Shown one piece after another: positions 52,301-63,300 of a stretch of DNA of 64,000 nt (the first letter of the stretch is position 1; every line of letters begins with the position of its first letter). The position numbers and the translations under genes are program-made. The stretch is from positions 19,516,437 to 19,580,436 of the forward strand of contig CM055906.1 of the NCBI GenBank assembly GCA_029582155.1, read 5' to 3'. The notes below the pieces were generated by a model. It was not told the DNA's origin. It ran no database searches and was given only the letters and a program-made list of their open reading frames with translations. The stretch comes from Panopea generosa. Lineage: Eukaryota > Mollusca > Bivalvia > Adapedonta > Hiatellidae.

Positions 52301-55300
52301 CTCTGGTAGAGTGGCCTATTCCGCAATGTCTAGCTATAGTGGCAGGCCAATCTCTGGTAGAGTGGCCTTTTCCGCAATAGCCAGCTATATGTCAGAACCT
52401 TCTCTGGTAGAGTGGCCTAATCCGCAATTTCTAGCTTTAATGCCAGGACATTCTCTGGTAGAGTGGCCTATTCCGCAATGGCTAGCTATAATGTCAGGAC
52501 ATTGTTTGGTAGAGTGGCTTATTCCGCAATGTCTAGCTATAATGTCAGGACAATCTCTGGTAGAGCGGCCTATTTCACAATGTCTAGCTATAATGGCTGG
52601 ACACTCTCTGGTAGATTGCCATATTCCGCAATGGCTATGTACAATGGCAAGACACTCTCTGGTAGAGTTGCCTATTCCGCAATGGCTAGCTACAATGGCA
52701 GGACATTCTCTGGTAGAGTTGTCCATTCCGCAATGGCTAGCTACAATGACAGGACATTATCTGGCAGAGTGGCCTATTCCGCAATCGCTAACTGTAATGA
52801 CAGGATATTGTTTGGAAGAGTGGCCTATTCCGCAATGGCTAGCAATAATGTCAGGACAATCTCTGGTAGAGTGGCCTTTTCAGAAATGTCTAGCTAAAAT
52901 GGCAGGACATTCTCTGGTAGAGTGGCCTATTCCGCAATGGCTAGCTACAATGTCAGGACATTGTTTGATAGAGTGGCCTATTCCGCAATGGCTAACTATA
53001 ATAGCAGGACATTCTCTAGTAGAGTGGCCTATTCCGCAATGTCTAGCTATAATGGCAGGACCTTTTCTGGTAGAGTGACCTATTCTGCATTGGCTAGCTA
53101 TAATGTCAGGACATTGTTTGTTAGAGTGACCTATTCTGCAATGAATAGCTATAATGGCGTGAAATTCTCTGTTAGAGTGACCTATTCCGCAATGGCTAGC
53201 TACAATGGCAGGATATTTTCTGGTAGAGTGGCCTATTCCGCAATGGCTAGCTACAATGGCAGGACATTCTCTGGTAGAGTGGCCTATTCTGCAATGGCTA
53301 GCAACAATGGCAGGACATTCTCTGGAAGAGTGGCCTATTCTGCAATGGCCAGCAATAATGTCAGAACCTTCTCTGAACCTTCTCTGGTAGAGTTGCCCAT
53401 TACGCAATGGCTAACTACAATGGCAGGACATTATCTGGTAGAGTGGCCTATTTCGCAATCGCTAACTATAATGACAGGACATTGTTTGGTAGAGTGGCCT
53501 ATTCTGCAATGGCTAGCTATAATGTCAGAACATTGTTTGTTAGAGTGGTCTATTCCGCAATGGCCAGCAATAATGTCAGAACCTTCTCTGATAGAGTTGC
53601 CCATTCCGCAATGGCTAGCTACAATGGCAGGACATTTTCTGGTAGAGTGGCCTATTTCGCAATCGCTAACTATAATGACAGGACATTGTCTGGTAGAGTG
53701 GCCTATTCTGCAATGGCTAGCAATAATGTCAGAACATTGTTTGTTAGAGTGGCCTATTCTACATTGGCTAGCTATAATGTCAGGACATTGTTTGTTAGAG
53801 TGACCTATTCTGCAATGGCTAGCTATAATGTCAGGACATTGTTTGTTAGAGTGACCTATTCTGCAATGAATAGCTATAATGGCAGGACATTCTCTGGAAG
53901 AGTGGACTATTCCGCAATGTCTAGCTATATTGGCAGGACCTTCTCTGGTAGAGAAGCCTATTCTAAATTGGCTAGCTATAATGTCAGGACATTGTTTGTT
54001 AGAGTGACCTATTCTGCAATGAATAGCTATAAAAGCAGGACATTCTCTGGTAGAGTGGACTATTCCGCAATGTCTAGCTATATTGGCAGGACCTTCTCTG
54101 GTAGAGTAGCCTATTCTACATTGGCTAGCTATAATGTCAGGACATTGTTTGTTAGAGTGACATATTCTGCAATGAATAGCTATAATGGCAGGACATTCTC
54201 TGGTAGAGTGGCCTATTCTGCAATGGCTAGCTACAATGTCAGGACATTGTTTGGTAGAGTGGCCTATTCCGCAATGGTTAGCTATAATGGCAGGACATTC
54301 TCTGGTAGAGTGGACTATTCCGCAATGTCTAGCTATATTGGCAGGACCTTCTCTGGTAGAGTAGCCTATTCTACATTGGCTAGCTATAATGTCAGGACAT
54401 TGTTTGTTAGAGTGACCTATTCTGCAATGAATAGCTATAATGGCAGGACATTCTCTGGTAGAGTGGACTATTCCGCAATGTCTAGCTATATTGGCAGGAC
54501 CTTCTCTGGTAGAGTAGCCTATTCTACATTGGCTAGCTATAATGTCAGGACATTGTTTGTTAGAGTGACCTATTCTGCAATGAATAGCTATAATGGCAGG
54601 GCATTCTCTGATAGAGTGGTCTATTCCGCACTATTCGACAATGTCTAGCTATACTGGCAGGACATTCTCTGGTAGAGTGGCCTATTCCGCAATGGCTAGC
54701 CCTAATGGCAGGACATTATCTGGTAGAGTGGACTAGTCCGCAATGTCTAGCTATAATGACAGGACATTCTCTTGTTGAGTGGCCTATTCCGCAATGGCTA
54801 GCCCTAATGGCAGGACATTATCTGGTAGAGTGGACTAGTCCGCAATGTCTAGCTATAATGACAGGACATTCTCTTGTTGAGTGGCCTTTTCCGCAATGGC
54901 TAGCTATAATGGTAGGTCATTCTCTGGTAGAGTGGCCTATTCCGCACTATCCCGCAATGTCTAGCTATAATAGCTGGACCTTCTCTGGTAGAGTAGTCTA
55001 TTCCGCAATGGCTAGCTATAATGACATGAAATTCTCTTGTAGAGTGGCCTATTCCGCAATGTCTAGCTTTAATGGCAGGACATTTTCTGGTAGAGTAGCC
55101 TATTCCGCAGTGGCTAGCTATAATGGCAGGAAATTCTCTTGTAGAGTGGCCTATTCCGCAATGGTTAGCTTTATGGCAGGACATTTTCTGGTAGAGTGGC
55201 CTATTCCACAATGGTTAGTTTTAATGGCAAGACATTTCCTGGTAGAGTTGCCTTTTCTACAATGGTTAGCTATAATGGCAGGACAGTCTCTTGTAGAGTG

Positions 55301-58300
55301 GCCTATTCCACAATGGCTAACTATTATGTCAGGACATTCTCTGGTAGAGTGGCCTATTCCGCAATGTCTAGTTTTAATGGCAAGACATTTCCTGGTAGAG
55401 TTGCCTATTCCACAATGGCTAGCTATTATGTCAGGACATTCTCTGGTAGAGTGGCCTATTCCACAGTGGTTAGCTATAATGGCAGGACAGTCTCTTGTAG
55501 AGTGGCCTATTCCACAATGGCTAGATATTATGTCAGGACATTCTCTGGTAGAGTGGCCTATTCCGCGTTGGCTAGCTATAATGGCAGGACACTCACTGGT
55601 AGAGTGACCTATTTCGCAATGTCTAGCTTTGTTAAGCTAAGCTTTTACTGATTCTTATTAATTCATTTGCAGTCAACAACTAGCATTAAATGTTATGATC
55701 ATTCAATAAACATGTGTTTATCGTGTTATTGTGTTCTGATTTGGTAGGCAAATGATTACAAAATAAAAGCAATTTATCTACTGATTCCATGGTCAAGAAC
55801 ATTGGGCTCAAACAAAACAATTTACTTTTACCAACCACCACCTCGTTTTAGTTTAATTTAACCTTAATCTGAACATAGTTTAAGCAGATTAGAACATATT
55901 ACCGCTCTTGTAAATTACGCTAATTATTTTGAAACTGGCGGTTTTGTATGCCCAGATATGCTTGAATGTAAATATATATAAAGCTAAGTAATGTATCTTT
56001 TCTGGAAATATGTAATAAAATTCCCTGGCATTTTTCCATTAAATGCCAATTTCAACATACTTGGTGTTTTGTTGTTTACATATTTACCATACAAACGACT
56101 TCTGTCCTTCCCTATCATTGGTTAATGTTCATTAAATCCGTAGTAACATTATTATTGTTTTCATGCCCCATATTTTGTCAAAGTATTTCGTTCCTAACGA
56201 TATATAACGAGCCCACTAATTTAATCCTTTCTATCAGTAATTTGTTATTTTACAGGCACGGATCAATCATATTTGGCATTTCAAACAGTATAGCGACCAT
56301 TCCCGGTATGCTGGCACCATTAGCAGTTGCAGAACTAACACAAAATGTGAGATTTCATTTGTAACAAATTGCTTGATAGTATCAAATACTATGGAAGTTT
56401 TTGTTTGTGACATAAATTGTGTGGTTTAGTCAATTTAACGTTTGTTAACGATTGGTTCATGAAGCGGGTACATACCGTTTGGATTGCAAGCATTCTAAGT
56501 ATACAATAGTTTCCGTCCGTGAATGAGTACCTACCTGTCTTACCTGTATTTATTTTTTAAAGTAAGTTGTATGTTTACTACGGCATACACGTACATGATG
56601 TTCATCCTGTATTCTTTATTGTATTCTCTGATGCAAGTGTAATCTTTTCTCCACTAAATAGTACATATACTCCCACTTTCGGAAAAGTTTGTGTGTAAAG
56701 TCATTTCTCAGAAAAACGTCGATAGTGCTGTAAGTCATTTGTAGACATGTCAAGAGAGATAAATAAATGTCGTCATTGTCCAGGTTATGGTGAACCTCCA
56801 ATGAAACACGCAACCAATTTAGAAGCGCAAACGATGATGATTTTAACAGTGTTTACAAAATTCAATTTTATTGAAATTGCATACATAACGATAACAATAG
56901 CAATCGCGTATCTTTTGCACATTCCATTGATTTATCGCAATAAATGGGTATATTTGAATTGTTTGTACTGAATTGACATGGTACACTTGATACACGTAAA
57001 GGAATTGTGTTAGAAGTTAGTTAAGAACAACTGACATAGGAAGCAAGAGATGTGGTCGTGCAACACCCTTTGCGCTTCAGGTCAGGGTGACATTTATCGA
57101 TGTCAAAGAGGGTAAGCGTGTAGCCAATAGTTACACTAATAAGTAAATAATAAGTCGTTAAGTACCTGTCATACTAGTTTATTGTCTGTTTTAGCCTAAA
57201 TAAAGTAAGAGGTGATGTTTTGACTTATGTAAATAATTAAGTTACATCTTCATAATTAATCAGTCATAATTTTAAAGTCACGACTATCTTTGTAAACAAC
57301 GTACAGCGGTTATGAGGTTTCCTTTAGAAATTATCGAAAGGGACGACTGGCAGTTTTAAGATGGGTTCAAGTCAAGTGTAAGGATGGTTTAGATTCAAGT
57401 GTTAGGACGGGTTAGAGTCAAGTGTTAGGACGGGTTAGAGTCAAGTGTTAGGACGGGTTAGAGTCAAGTGTTAGGACGGGTTAGAGTCAAGTGTTAGGAC
57501 GGGTTAGAGTCAAGTGTTAGGACGGGTTAGAGTCAAGTGTTAGGACGGGTTAGAGTCAAGTGTTAGGACGGGTTAGAGTCAAGTGTTAGGACGGGTTAGA
57601 GTCAAGTGTTAGGACGGGTTAGAGTCAAGTGTTAGGACGGGTTAGAGTCAAGTGTTAGGACGGGTTAGGGTCAAGTGTAAGGATGGTTTAGAGTCAAGTG
57701 TTAGGACGGGTTAGAGTCAAGTGTTAGGATGGGTTAGAGTCTAGTGTTTGACGGGTTAGAGTGAAGTGTTAGGACGGGTTAGAGTCAAGTGTAAGGACGG
57801 TTTAAATTCAACTGTTAGGGCGGGTTAGAGTCAAGTGTAAGGACGGGTTAGAGTCAAGTGTAAGGACGGGTTAGAGTCAACTGTTAGGACGGGTTAGAGT
57901 CAAGTGTAAGGACGGTTTAGAGTCAAGTGTAAGGATGGTTTAGAGTAAACTGTTAGGACGGGTTAGAGTCAAGTGTTAGGACGGGTTAGAGTCAAGTGTA
58001 AGGATGGTTTAGAGTCAACTGTTAGGACGGGTTAGAGTCAAGTGTTAGGTTGGTTTAGAGTCAAGTGTTAGAATGGTTTAGAGTCTTGTGTTTGACGGGT
58101 TAGAGTCAAGTGTTAGGACGGGTTAGAGTCAAGTGTAAGGATGGTTTAGAGTCAACTGTTAGGACGGGTTACAGTCAAAAGTAAGGACGGGTAAGAGTCA
58201 AGTGTAAGGATTGTTTAGAGTCAACAGTTAGGATGGGTTAGAGTCAAGTGTTAGGACGGGTTAGAGTCAAGTGTTAGGATGGGTTAGAGTCAAGTGATAG

Positions 58301-60176
58301 GGCGAGTTAGAGTCAAGTGTTAGGACGGGTTAGAGCCAAGTGTTAGGACGGGTTAGAGTCAAGTGTTAGGAAGGGTTAGAGTTTAGTTGAAATATGTTAT
58401 GTTGTTGATACTTGTGTTTAAGTTAGTTCGCGGCGTTTCTATCGGATTTTTGGACATCTTGCGTAAATTATCAAAAATCTGTACACATACCCTATGGAGT
58501 ATCAGCTTTCGATTTAGCTTCATTATTTTTAAAATAGTCCCGTAGAATTACGTTAACGGCGCCGCCTAGCGAAACGCGTTTTTTGGGCGATTTTCCCCAT
58601 TTTTTTCCTTATAAACTGGTCAATATTAACTGAAAACTGTTTTTAATAATAGTTTTAAATTACTTATTTAATTTCCTGTGATGAAAGTGTAACTTTTACA
58701 CAGATAAAGTGCAATTTATGTTACCTTTACATCTAATCATTACGCCGGGGTTGATTAAAACACACGTTTAAAAACAACAAATGTTGAACAGTAACGCTTA
58801 ATTGCGCAAAAATGCTGTGGTACAACTTCTTGAATGTAACATATGTTAAATTTTATTCATTTCACTACTGTATGACTGAATAAAAAGATATTTTTTTTCT
58901 TGCTAGTTTTTTAATAAATTCGAACTCAAATTAAAAATGAAGCACTTAAAAAAACACACGAAGTTTGTCTGCTATTTCGGACGACGTCGTTATTTTACGT
59001 TAGTTTTATATGGCGTTTTCTTGACGTCGTCCGAAATCACAAGTAAACGTCGTGTTTTTTTAAATTAAATTCATATTTATGAAAAAACTATTTGATAATA
59101 TTTTAGTGAAATTAATAAAGTTTAACATATGTGGCATTCAGTTGTACCAGAGCTTTTTTCGCGTAAGCAGCCGTATTGTTCAAAATTCTTTGTTATTAAA
59201 CTCGCGTTTATATCAACGTAATGACTAGATATAAGGGTAACACAAATTATATTTCATTTGCATGAACGTTATAATCTTATCACAGGAAATAAAACAAGTA
59301 GTTTAATAAAGTTATTAAAAACAACTTTGAATAAAAATTGATTATTTTACAAGGGAAAAACAGCAAAAATTGCTCAAAAAATATATACCACCAGGGGGCG
59401 CTGTTAACGAGAAACTGCGGTACCATGTTAAAAAAAAAACAAAGTTCAAACGAAAGTGGAGTCATCAGAGATCATTTGTACAGGTTTTTGATAAATTACG
59501 CCAGATGTAAAAAAAATCCGATAGGGACGCCACGAACCACCTTAAAAGTATGATGGACGTAAATAAACGTGATCATCCTTGGGAAATATGAGTTGTCTTG
59601 TTTTCTCCATTACACCATGGATGATCGAACGTATTCCAATTTCAAAGTTTTTTCGAGTACATCAGCTCATTTTGAATACAAATACAATTATATATTTATT
59701 TGTATTGCTCTGTCACATTAATTACTCGAAACATTATATAGGTAATCAATGGGCAGACATTTCTTTAACAACTATTTCATTTTAATGAAGACGACGTAGT
59801 TTGTGGTTGAGTATCGGACCAAGGATAGGAGAAAGTCCCCTGCTAGGGCCAAGTGCTGTGTCCATAAAAGACACATTGTCTGCATATTTTAAATTCTGGT
59901 TAACACTTACATTGAGATAGATATGTACATAAATATATTGGAATTAAGATTAATTTCAGTCCTTCTTTCAAATTACACGAACGGTGTATATGTCTATCGT
60001 CTATATTTCAGCAAACAAGTGAAGAATGGCGAGTTGTGTTCTTCATCGTCGCCGGGATATCGGCTCTTGCATCACTCGTTTACGCTGCTTTTTCAAGCAG
60101 TGAACTCGCTCCGTGGGCGGAGGATACGTCTCAAGAAATAGAAATAGAAGTTGAGAAGAATGGATCCATAACATAA
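37260..60176 (+). CDS. SLC17-family (sialin / Na-phosphate cotransporter type) MFS anion transporter, 11 exons, 533 residues
   Basis: Exons are 37260-37353, 38191-38456, 42150-42383, 46628-46715, 47377-47472, 48260-48396, 49476-49619, 50406-50538, 52018-52171, 56256-56346 and 60012-60176. Every junction is GT-AG and the phases join to one 533-codon frame. Length and layout fit SLC17: TM1 with YRVNMSIALV (61-70), a lumenal loop with sequons at N87, N91 and N114, TM2 with GYIVPQVAGGWLA, then PYERSR (215-220) after TM4. A cytosolic loop follows (about 276-312), then TM7 with DTWTFYLIL (328-336), NPIDMSP (442-448), GISNSIATIPGM (456-467) and the tail ELAPWAED. Family members move organic anions or phosphate, often coupled to H+ or Na+. 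Substrate and location cannot be read here. The TM4 glutamates of sialin are Leu194 and Ser198. The acidic C-terminus carries no motif I recognise. Confidence 0.93.
38191..38456 (+). CDS. SLC17 gene exon 2, TM1 and glycosylated loop
   Basis: Residues 32-120. It covers TM1 with the family YRVN motif (Arg62) and a loop with three N-glycosylation sequons (N87, N91, N114) and a Cys at 108. The acceptor is ACTTTTCAG and the donor is GTAAGA. Confidence 0.93.
38527..39000 (-). mobile_element. 3' end of a LINE (ORF2 C-terminus and 3' UTR) in intron 2
   Basis: On the - strand, 38762-38993 encodes RKCLCCDLNDIEDEYHFIHI then CP, the Cys/His-rich C-terminal motif of many animal LINE ORF2 proteins. One frameshift near 38900 precedes THPSMVKSINLL and IKSFKLSDSRL, then a stop at 38762-38764. 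A 3' UTR with aataaaatatat and an A/T-rich end runs to about 38527. It is strongly 5'-truncated and inactive. Confidence 0.8.
39025..39605 (+). repeat. About 69-bp tandem repeat, 8 copies, in intron 2
   Basis: tgctaagggtcacatataat, gattgaatatttttgtagta and acttcgtagtgtgctggaac recur about every 69-75 bp. The first copies are the most diverged. Confidence 0.9.
39849..40390 (-). mobile_element. MITE copy C, inverted relative to copies A and B, in intron 2
   Basis: 542 bp bounded by ttaaagggagtatagcagga and ccagataaattccctttaa. Its reverse complement aligns with copy A over the whole length, for example at gactaaaatagattt and aatgataatgagatga. No coding capacity. Confidence 0.8.
40391..42149. 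other. Rest of intron 2; no feature recognised
   Basis: The - strand open frames 40394-40600 and 40678-40950 show no domain I recognise and are not called. Confidence 0.4.
42150..42383 (+). CDS. SLC17 gene exon 3, TM2 to TM4 start
   Basis: Residues 121-198. It begins TTEFTWGKTQQ, equivalent to the family's FDW.ktQG stretch before TM2, then GYIVPQVAGGWLA and RIILGLCS. The in-frame acceptor is the AG at 42148-42149 (tataaaag); the AG at 42155-42156 would shift the frame. Confidence 0.9.
42450..46555 (+). repeat. 4.1 kb minisatellite of 51-56 bp units (about 77 copies) filling intron 3
   Basis: The common block is acctgatatatgatataccc plus catatgtccatgatctgta. Three unit forms exist: a 51-bp form ending acatgctgctt, a 56-bp form ending ataatacatgttacgt, and a form with catatatatagtcc. 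From about 43,950 to 46,150 the last two alternate as a dimer of roughly 111 bp, a higher-order repeat. The array takes about 97 percent of the 4,244-bp intron. All open frames here (- strand, 60-118 codons) come from the repeat. Confidence 0.95.
46556..46605 (+). mobile_element. 3' tail remnant of a SINE
   Basis: cctgaaatgtgttagaaatg, then gcaattaaactcc, matches the 3' end of the SINE at 50683-50882 (cctgaaatgtgttgaaaatg). It lies between the minisatellite and exon 4. Confidence 0.55.
46628..46715 (+). CDS. SLC17 gene exon 4, TM4 and the ERS loop
   Basis: Residues 199-228 (last codon split). GASIPAYFALVGVWALPYER aligns with the family stretch ending PPLERS. It starts about 70 bp after the intron minisatellite ends. 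Confidence 0.93.
47377..47472 (+). CDS. SLC17 gene exon 5, TM5-TM6
   Basis: Residues 228-260: GQVAGTIIGYATSGLL, then GWGSIFYVHG, matching the family's W..vFY..G at the start of TM6. Confidence 0.93.
48260..48396 (+). CDS. SLC17 gene exon 6, TM6 and central loop
   Basis: Residues 260-305. It ends TM6 and continues NSPELHPRITSTERELL, the cytosolic SP..HP.I...E motif of the family. Confidence 0.93.
49476..49619 (+). CDS. SLC17 gene exon 7, TM7
   Basis: Residues 306-353: PVPWRDIFTYVPVWA, then TWTFYLILICLPLYLKEVL, matching the family's vPW..i..s.P.wA and W.FY.....P.Y..evL. Confidence 0.95.
50406..50538 (+). CDS. SLC17 gene exon 8, TM8 and loop
   Basis: Residues 354-398: NGVFSSLPFICMGVGLLLAG with WLADRI, then TTTRKIFQVVG, which aligns with the loop before TM9. 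Confidence 0.95.
50683..50882 (+). mobile_element. tRNA-derived SINE with a conserved core, in intron 8
   Basis: A tRNA-Leu/Ser-like head starts at 50683 with an A box (tggccaagtgg, 50693-50703) and a B box (ggttcaagtcc, 50745-50755). A core follows at about 50773-50815 (gagaaagttgccagttactt), of the kind I associate with the MetaSINE group. The tail is cctgaaatgtgttgaaaatg then cattaaacc. An imperfect flanking repeat (atattctacg / atatctacg) may be the target-site duplication. Fragments of related copies lie at 8070-8200 and 46556-46605. Confidence 0.75.
50883..52017. other. Rest of intron 8; no feature recognised
   Basis: Open frames 51484-51930 (-) and 51746-51946 (+) overlap each other and show no recognisable domain. 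Confidence 0.4.
52018..52171 (+). CDS. SLC17 gene exon 9, TM9-TM10
   Basis: Residues 398-449. It ends with NPIDMSPL, where most relatives have NHLDIAP. The donor GTAAGT at 52172 follows the first two bases of the Leu codon. Confidence 0.93.
52225..55635 (+). repeat. 3.4 kb minisatellite of a 51-bp (17-codon) unit in intron 9, about 67 copies
   Basis: The unit contains agagtggcctattccgcaat, ggctagctataatggcagga and cattctctggt. Main variants are gtcaggacattgtttgttag and tattggcaggaccttctc. Groups of four to five variants recur in the same order at 53840-54140, 54300-54400 and 54440-54600, which shows block duplication. The unit is a multiple of three and has few stops, so up to 413 codons stay open on the + strand and 175 on the - strand. 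Reading from exon 9 stops at once (TAA), so none of it continues the SLC17 frame. Confidence 0.95.
55636..56255. other. End of intron 9; no feature recognised
   Basis: AT-rich non-coding DNA leading to the exon 10 acceptor. Confidence 0.4.
56256..56346 (+). CDS. SLC17 gene exon 10, TM11
   Basis: Residues 449-479: GSIIFGISNSIATIPGMLAP, the conserved G..NT..T.PGm.aP motif. The donor is GTGAGA. Confidence 0.95.
57375..58385 (+). repeat. 23-bp minisatellite with telomere-like words, about 44 copies, in intron 10
   Basis: The unit is gggttagagtcaagtgttag plus gac. The first dozen copies after 57408 are identical, and later ones vary (gtaaggatggttt, caactgttag). Each unit contains TTAGGAC-GGGTTAG, which resembles but is not the TTAGGG telomere repeat. 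Confidence 0.95.
58418..59546. mobile_element. 1.1 kb imperfect palindrome (foldback / hairpin element) in intron 10
   Basis: The left arm 58418-58988 and right arm 59023-59546 are inverted copies around a 34-bp loop. The inner 15 bp (atttcggacgacgtc) pair perfectly. Outward matches include gctctggtacaac / gctgtggtacaac, taatttcctgtgat / ttatttcctgtgat, catctagtcattacg-type blocks and, at the tips, gttcgcggcgtttctatcgg versus gttcgtggcgtccctatcgg. No coding capacity; the open frames at 59280-59553 lie inside the right arm. Its transcript, as part of the SLC17 intron, would fold into a long duplex. Confidence 0.85.
60012..60176 (+). CDS. SLC17 gene exon 11, TM12 and C-terminus
   Basis: Residues 480-533 and TAA (60174-60176). 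QTSEEWRVVFFIVAG matches the family's EW..VF.i...; SSSELAPWAED is the typical post-TM12 segment, followed by a Glu/Ile-rich tail. Confidence 0.95.
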   Translation, partial: QTSEEWRVVFFIVAGISALASLVYAAFSSSELAPWAEDTSQEIEIEVEKNGSIT

Positions 60177-60343
60177 GGATGAGACGGGGAGTGAAACTAT
60201 ATACAGAACAAAATAAGGTGTCGCTGACTGCTTGATGTAAAAGTGAAAAAATACTGAATTCGAACGTAAATGAACATGTTTTTAATGAAAAATGGCATAT
60301 ATTGCCGCAGTGAAACCTGCATACTGTCAATTGCACGAATAAA
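60177..60343 (+). terminator. SLC17 3' UTR with a candidate polyadenylation signal
   Basis: AATAAA at 60338-60343 is the first canonical signal after the stop, 162 bases downstream. No other evidence fixes the cleavage site. The - strand open frame 60043-60459 overlaps the last exon and is treated as a shadow. Confidence 0.5.
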
Positions 60344-63300
60344 TGAGATGTTGTGGCTAGGTATGTACTAGATAGGATATCAACACTCTTATCTAAAAAA
60401 ACGAGAATTAAGGTGTTCAACATTGCTTTTACACTTGGATCAATGATAAATCTCAGCATTGTATTTAAATAGAATGCAAAATGTATATAAATGAGGTAAC
60501 TGTGGAGTTGCGTTATCTGTGTAAGTTTGCCTAACGGGGATTGGGTTTCGTTATGTAAGGTAAATCGATGTTGATTTTACACACGCGGTGTATTGAGCAT
60601 GCGGTATTTGATTTGATTTTTATAGTTTTTACTCATTTATTTTAACTTAATTGAAAAGAAAGCTCATGGCTTGCAAGTATATGAATCACCATTACTGAGT
60701 GCTGTTATTGATAGGACATCAGAACGAGCTGGGATTCTAAATGACAACCTCTGACGTTAAAGGCCAACATTCTATTTACTGCATTAACATACTGTTGGTT
60801 TGTTCCCTACCAACTCAGCTTTCGGTCTTGCGTGGGTAAGTTGATTATCTTGCTTAAACCATAGAACGCTTATATCATATATGCGGTGATGGAAATGACA
60901 AACGTATTGAATTGTATTGTTGTAAATAATTCCATTAAATGATTGTGTTATCGATATATTGTATCGACATAAAATGGAAGAAAAATGTAGATTGTGAAAC
61001 AAGTCTCGCTACAAAGACAAACCTCTTTTTACCTGAAACTCGTACAGAAGTTAATGATTTAAGTTTTTGAAAAGAAAATGTGATGTGCCTTTATAACAGA
61101 CTGAAATTAATTATTGTAAGTACATAATGCTGTTGTGCATTGTATTTTTCAATTATTATTATTTTCTTATGAAAGTGAAATGATTTTTTATATTCTTTAT
61201 GAGTAATTAATTGTCATAAGAAACATGTTCTAACATTTACCAAGTTTTACACGAAATGCATTTGTTATGATTTTGACGTGATTTACATTCCATTCTCGCC
61301 AGCATTATTATATACTTGTATAAACATCATTTATGTTTATTTAAAAGACCAATGTTGAGACAGCATTTTGCTCATATCTACGTATCCATTCAATAGTACC
61401 ACATCTGAATATAAACATTATGAAGATTTTTTGATTTTTCTAGTATTAATATCTGAAACATCTTATTTATGAATGTTTTAACATTTTTTATTAAACTAAA
61501 GACACAATAGAAAATTTGAGTAAAAAGTTTTGAAAAGTATAAGAAGGCTTATTCTTTGACTTTCTTATCTCATTCCGATGAAAACTAACGAAAGTAAAAA
61601 TATTTGTTTCAAGGTTTGTTAATTTGGCGAATAATATGCAAAATGAGATGCTTTTTTACCAATTACAGGAGTTTTGCCCCTTTCCGAAATAAAATCGAAT
61701 TTAAGGGTCTACAGGCATTATAATATCAACTTCAGGGTATTTTCACTTCATATTTAAAACATTTAATTTTTTAAGGTACACTGATTTTCAAAAATATATT
61801 CCACTGAAATTGCCATGCGTTCACTTTAAATTTATCATATAAAGCATAATGTCAATGAGGCGATTTTTGTGTAGATGTATTGTTGTATTTTTATTGTATT
61901 TTTACTTTGATTGATTCCCCCTGTTATACTCAAAGGCGTGTCACAGTGGGTTATCCCTCAATACATCTTTCTATACTCGTTTTTAATATTTATATCGGAG
62001 TCTTTAATGTAGCCTGTTCATGGCTGAATTCAATGATTGGATAAGAGTTTATTGTATTTAACTTAATTGTTCTGATCTAGTTCCTGTTGTAGTGATGTCG
62101 CGCACGGTAATGGTACTTCTAAGCGTAACACGACGTTAACGTTAAAATTGTATAAAATGTAATATGACGTTTTTATTCATATATTTCGTATCATTTATTT
62201 TACAAGAAAAATAGTCGAATATCGGTTATGGCATGGGAAATATGATTTTCTGCGGATATTAAATGTATCAAAACCAATGATATTAGTAAAGGCTACCTAC
62301 GTAAAATATGAGTAAACAGTATACCATGTATATAAATAGCGGTGTCTATAGGATTTTGCCGTATTAAAACAATGTCAAACTGACGTTGTAAATATTTGAT
62401 AGAGGACATCGGAAATGTCTAATATGAGGTGTAAATGATTTTCCAATTGTTTTGTAATAATTTTGGACACAAATAAAAATATAATTTTCATAAAACAATA
62501 TTCCGCGTTGGAAATATAGTTAATATGGTCAAAATGTGAGGTCAGACGTTATTTTTCGATAAATCATAGAGGACATTTTAAATACGAAATCTGTACCATT
62601 CACAGCAAATTGAATATATTTGATTCTACATAAGCATGTTCCACTGAAATTTCACTTTGGGATGATATGATTTCAAAATTTATATGTTTATGATTTATTA
62701 TAAAATAATTGAATTCATCAAATACGTTTCAATTATTTCTTTCAAATAATTTTGGCGGACAACACCTTTTTTATGGAAAAAATATAATATCCTATAATCG
62801 CAATATGAAATAAATCACCAAGTACCATGTAATAATAAATCAATGAACATATACATACATATTTTTAATGCAATGCTAACCGCTATTTTTCATCTGGACT
62901 GCTTAGTATGACTTTATTGACGAATCGTCTATTTTATGAAACGCATGTTAGGTAATGGCCGTTAAGATTGTTGTTATAACACACACACGCCTGTAACCGG
63001 AAGTTATGTCACTTTCTCCAATTAATAGAACTGATTTCTGCCCTTCCGCGCCGTTTTTAAATATAACATTTTATGCCGGGATCCGTGGTTAATGTTACGC
63101 CGGGACACGGGAAAATAACGTTAAATATGACTTATTGTTAAATTAAAATATATATATCGTATCAACAGCGTAGTTTATATCCGTCAACTGAAAATATCGT
63201 TCCACGATTTTTGTATATAGTAAGTATAGTTCCAGAAAAGATCAAGTATTCAGGGACAGTTTTATATATTTCGGGTATCCGGTTTATAACGCAATAACCA

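Noticed and set aside
52260..55651. Open frames of 272, 293, 413 and 300 codons that look like a repeat protein
   Set aside because: They arise from a 51-bp tandem repeat inside an SLC17 intron, occur in several frames and both strands, and have no domain or separate start signal.
57375..58385. An interstitial telomere tract
   Set aside because: The unit is 23 bp and contains only telomere-like words; no run of TTAGGG is present.
60043..60459. A 138-codon - strand open frame
   Set aside because: It overlaps the SLC17 last exon and 3' UTR on the opposite strand and has no recognisable product.
62100..63130. A second long inverted repeat like the one at 58418-59546
   Set aside because: Only short, weak matches (gcgtaaca, aaatagcggt) could be lined up between the ends by eye, not enough to call pairing arms.
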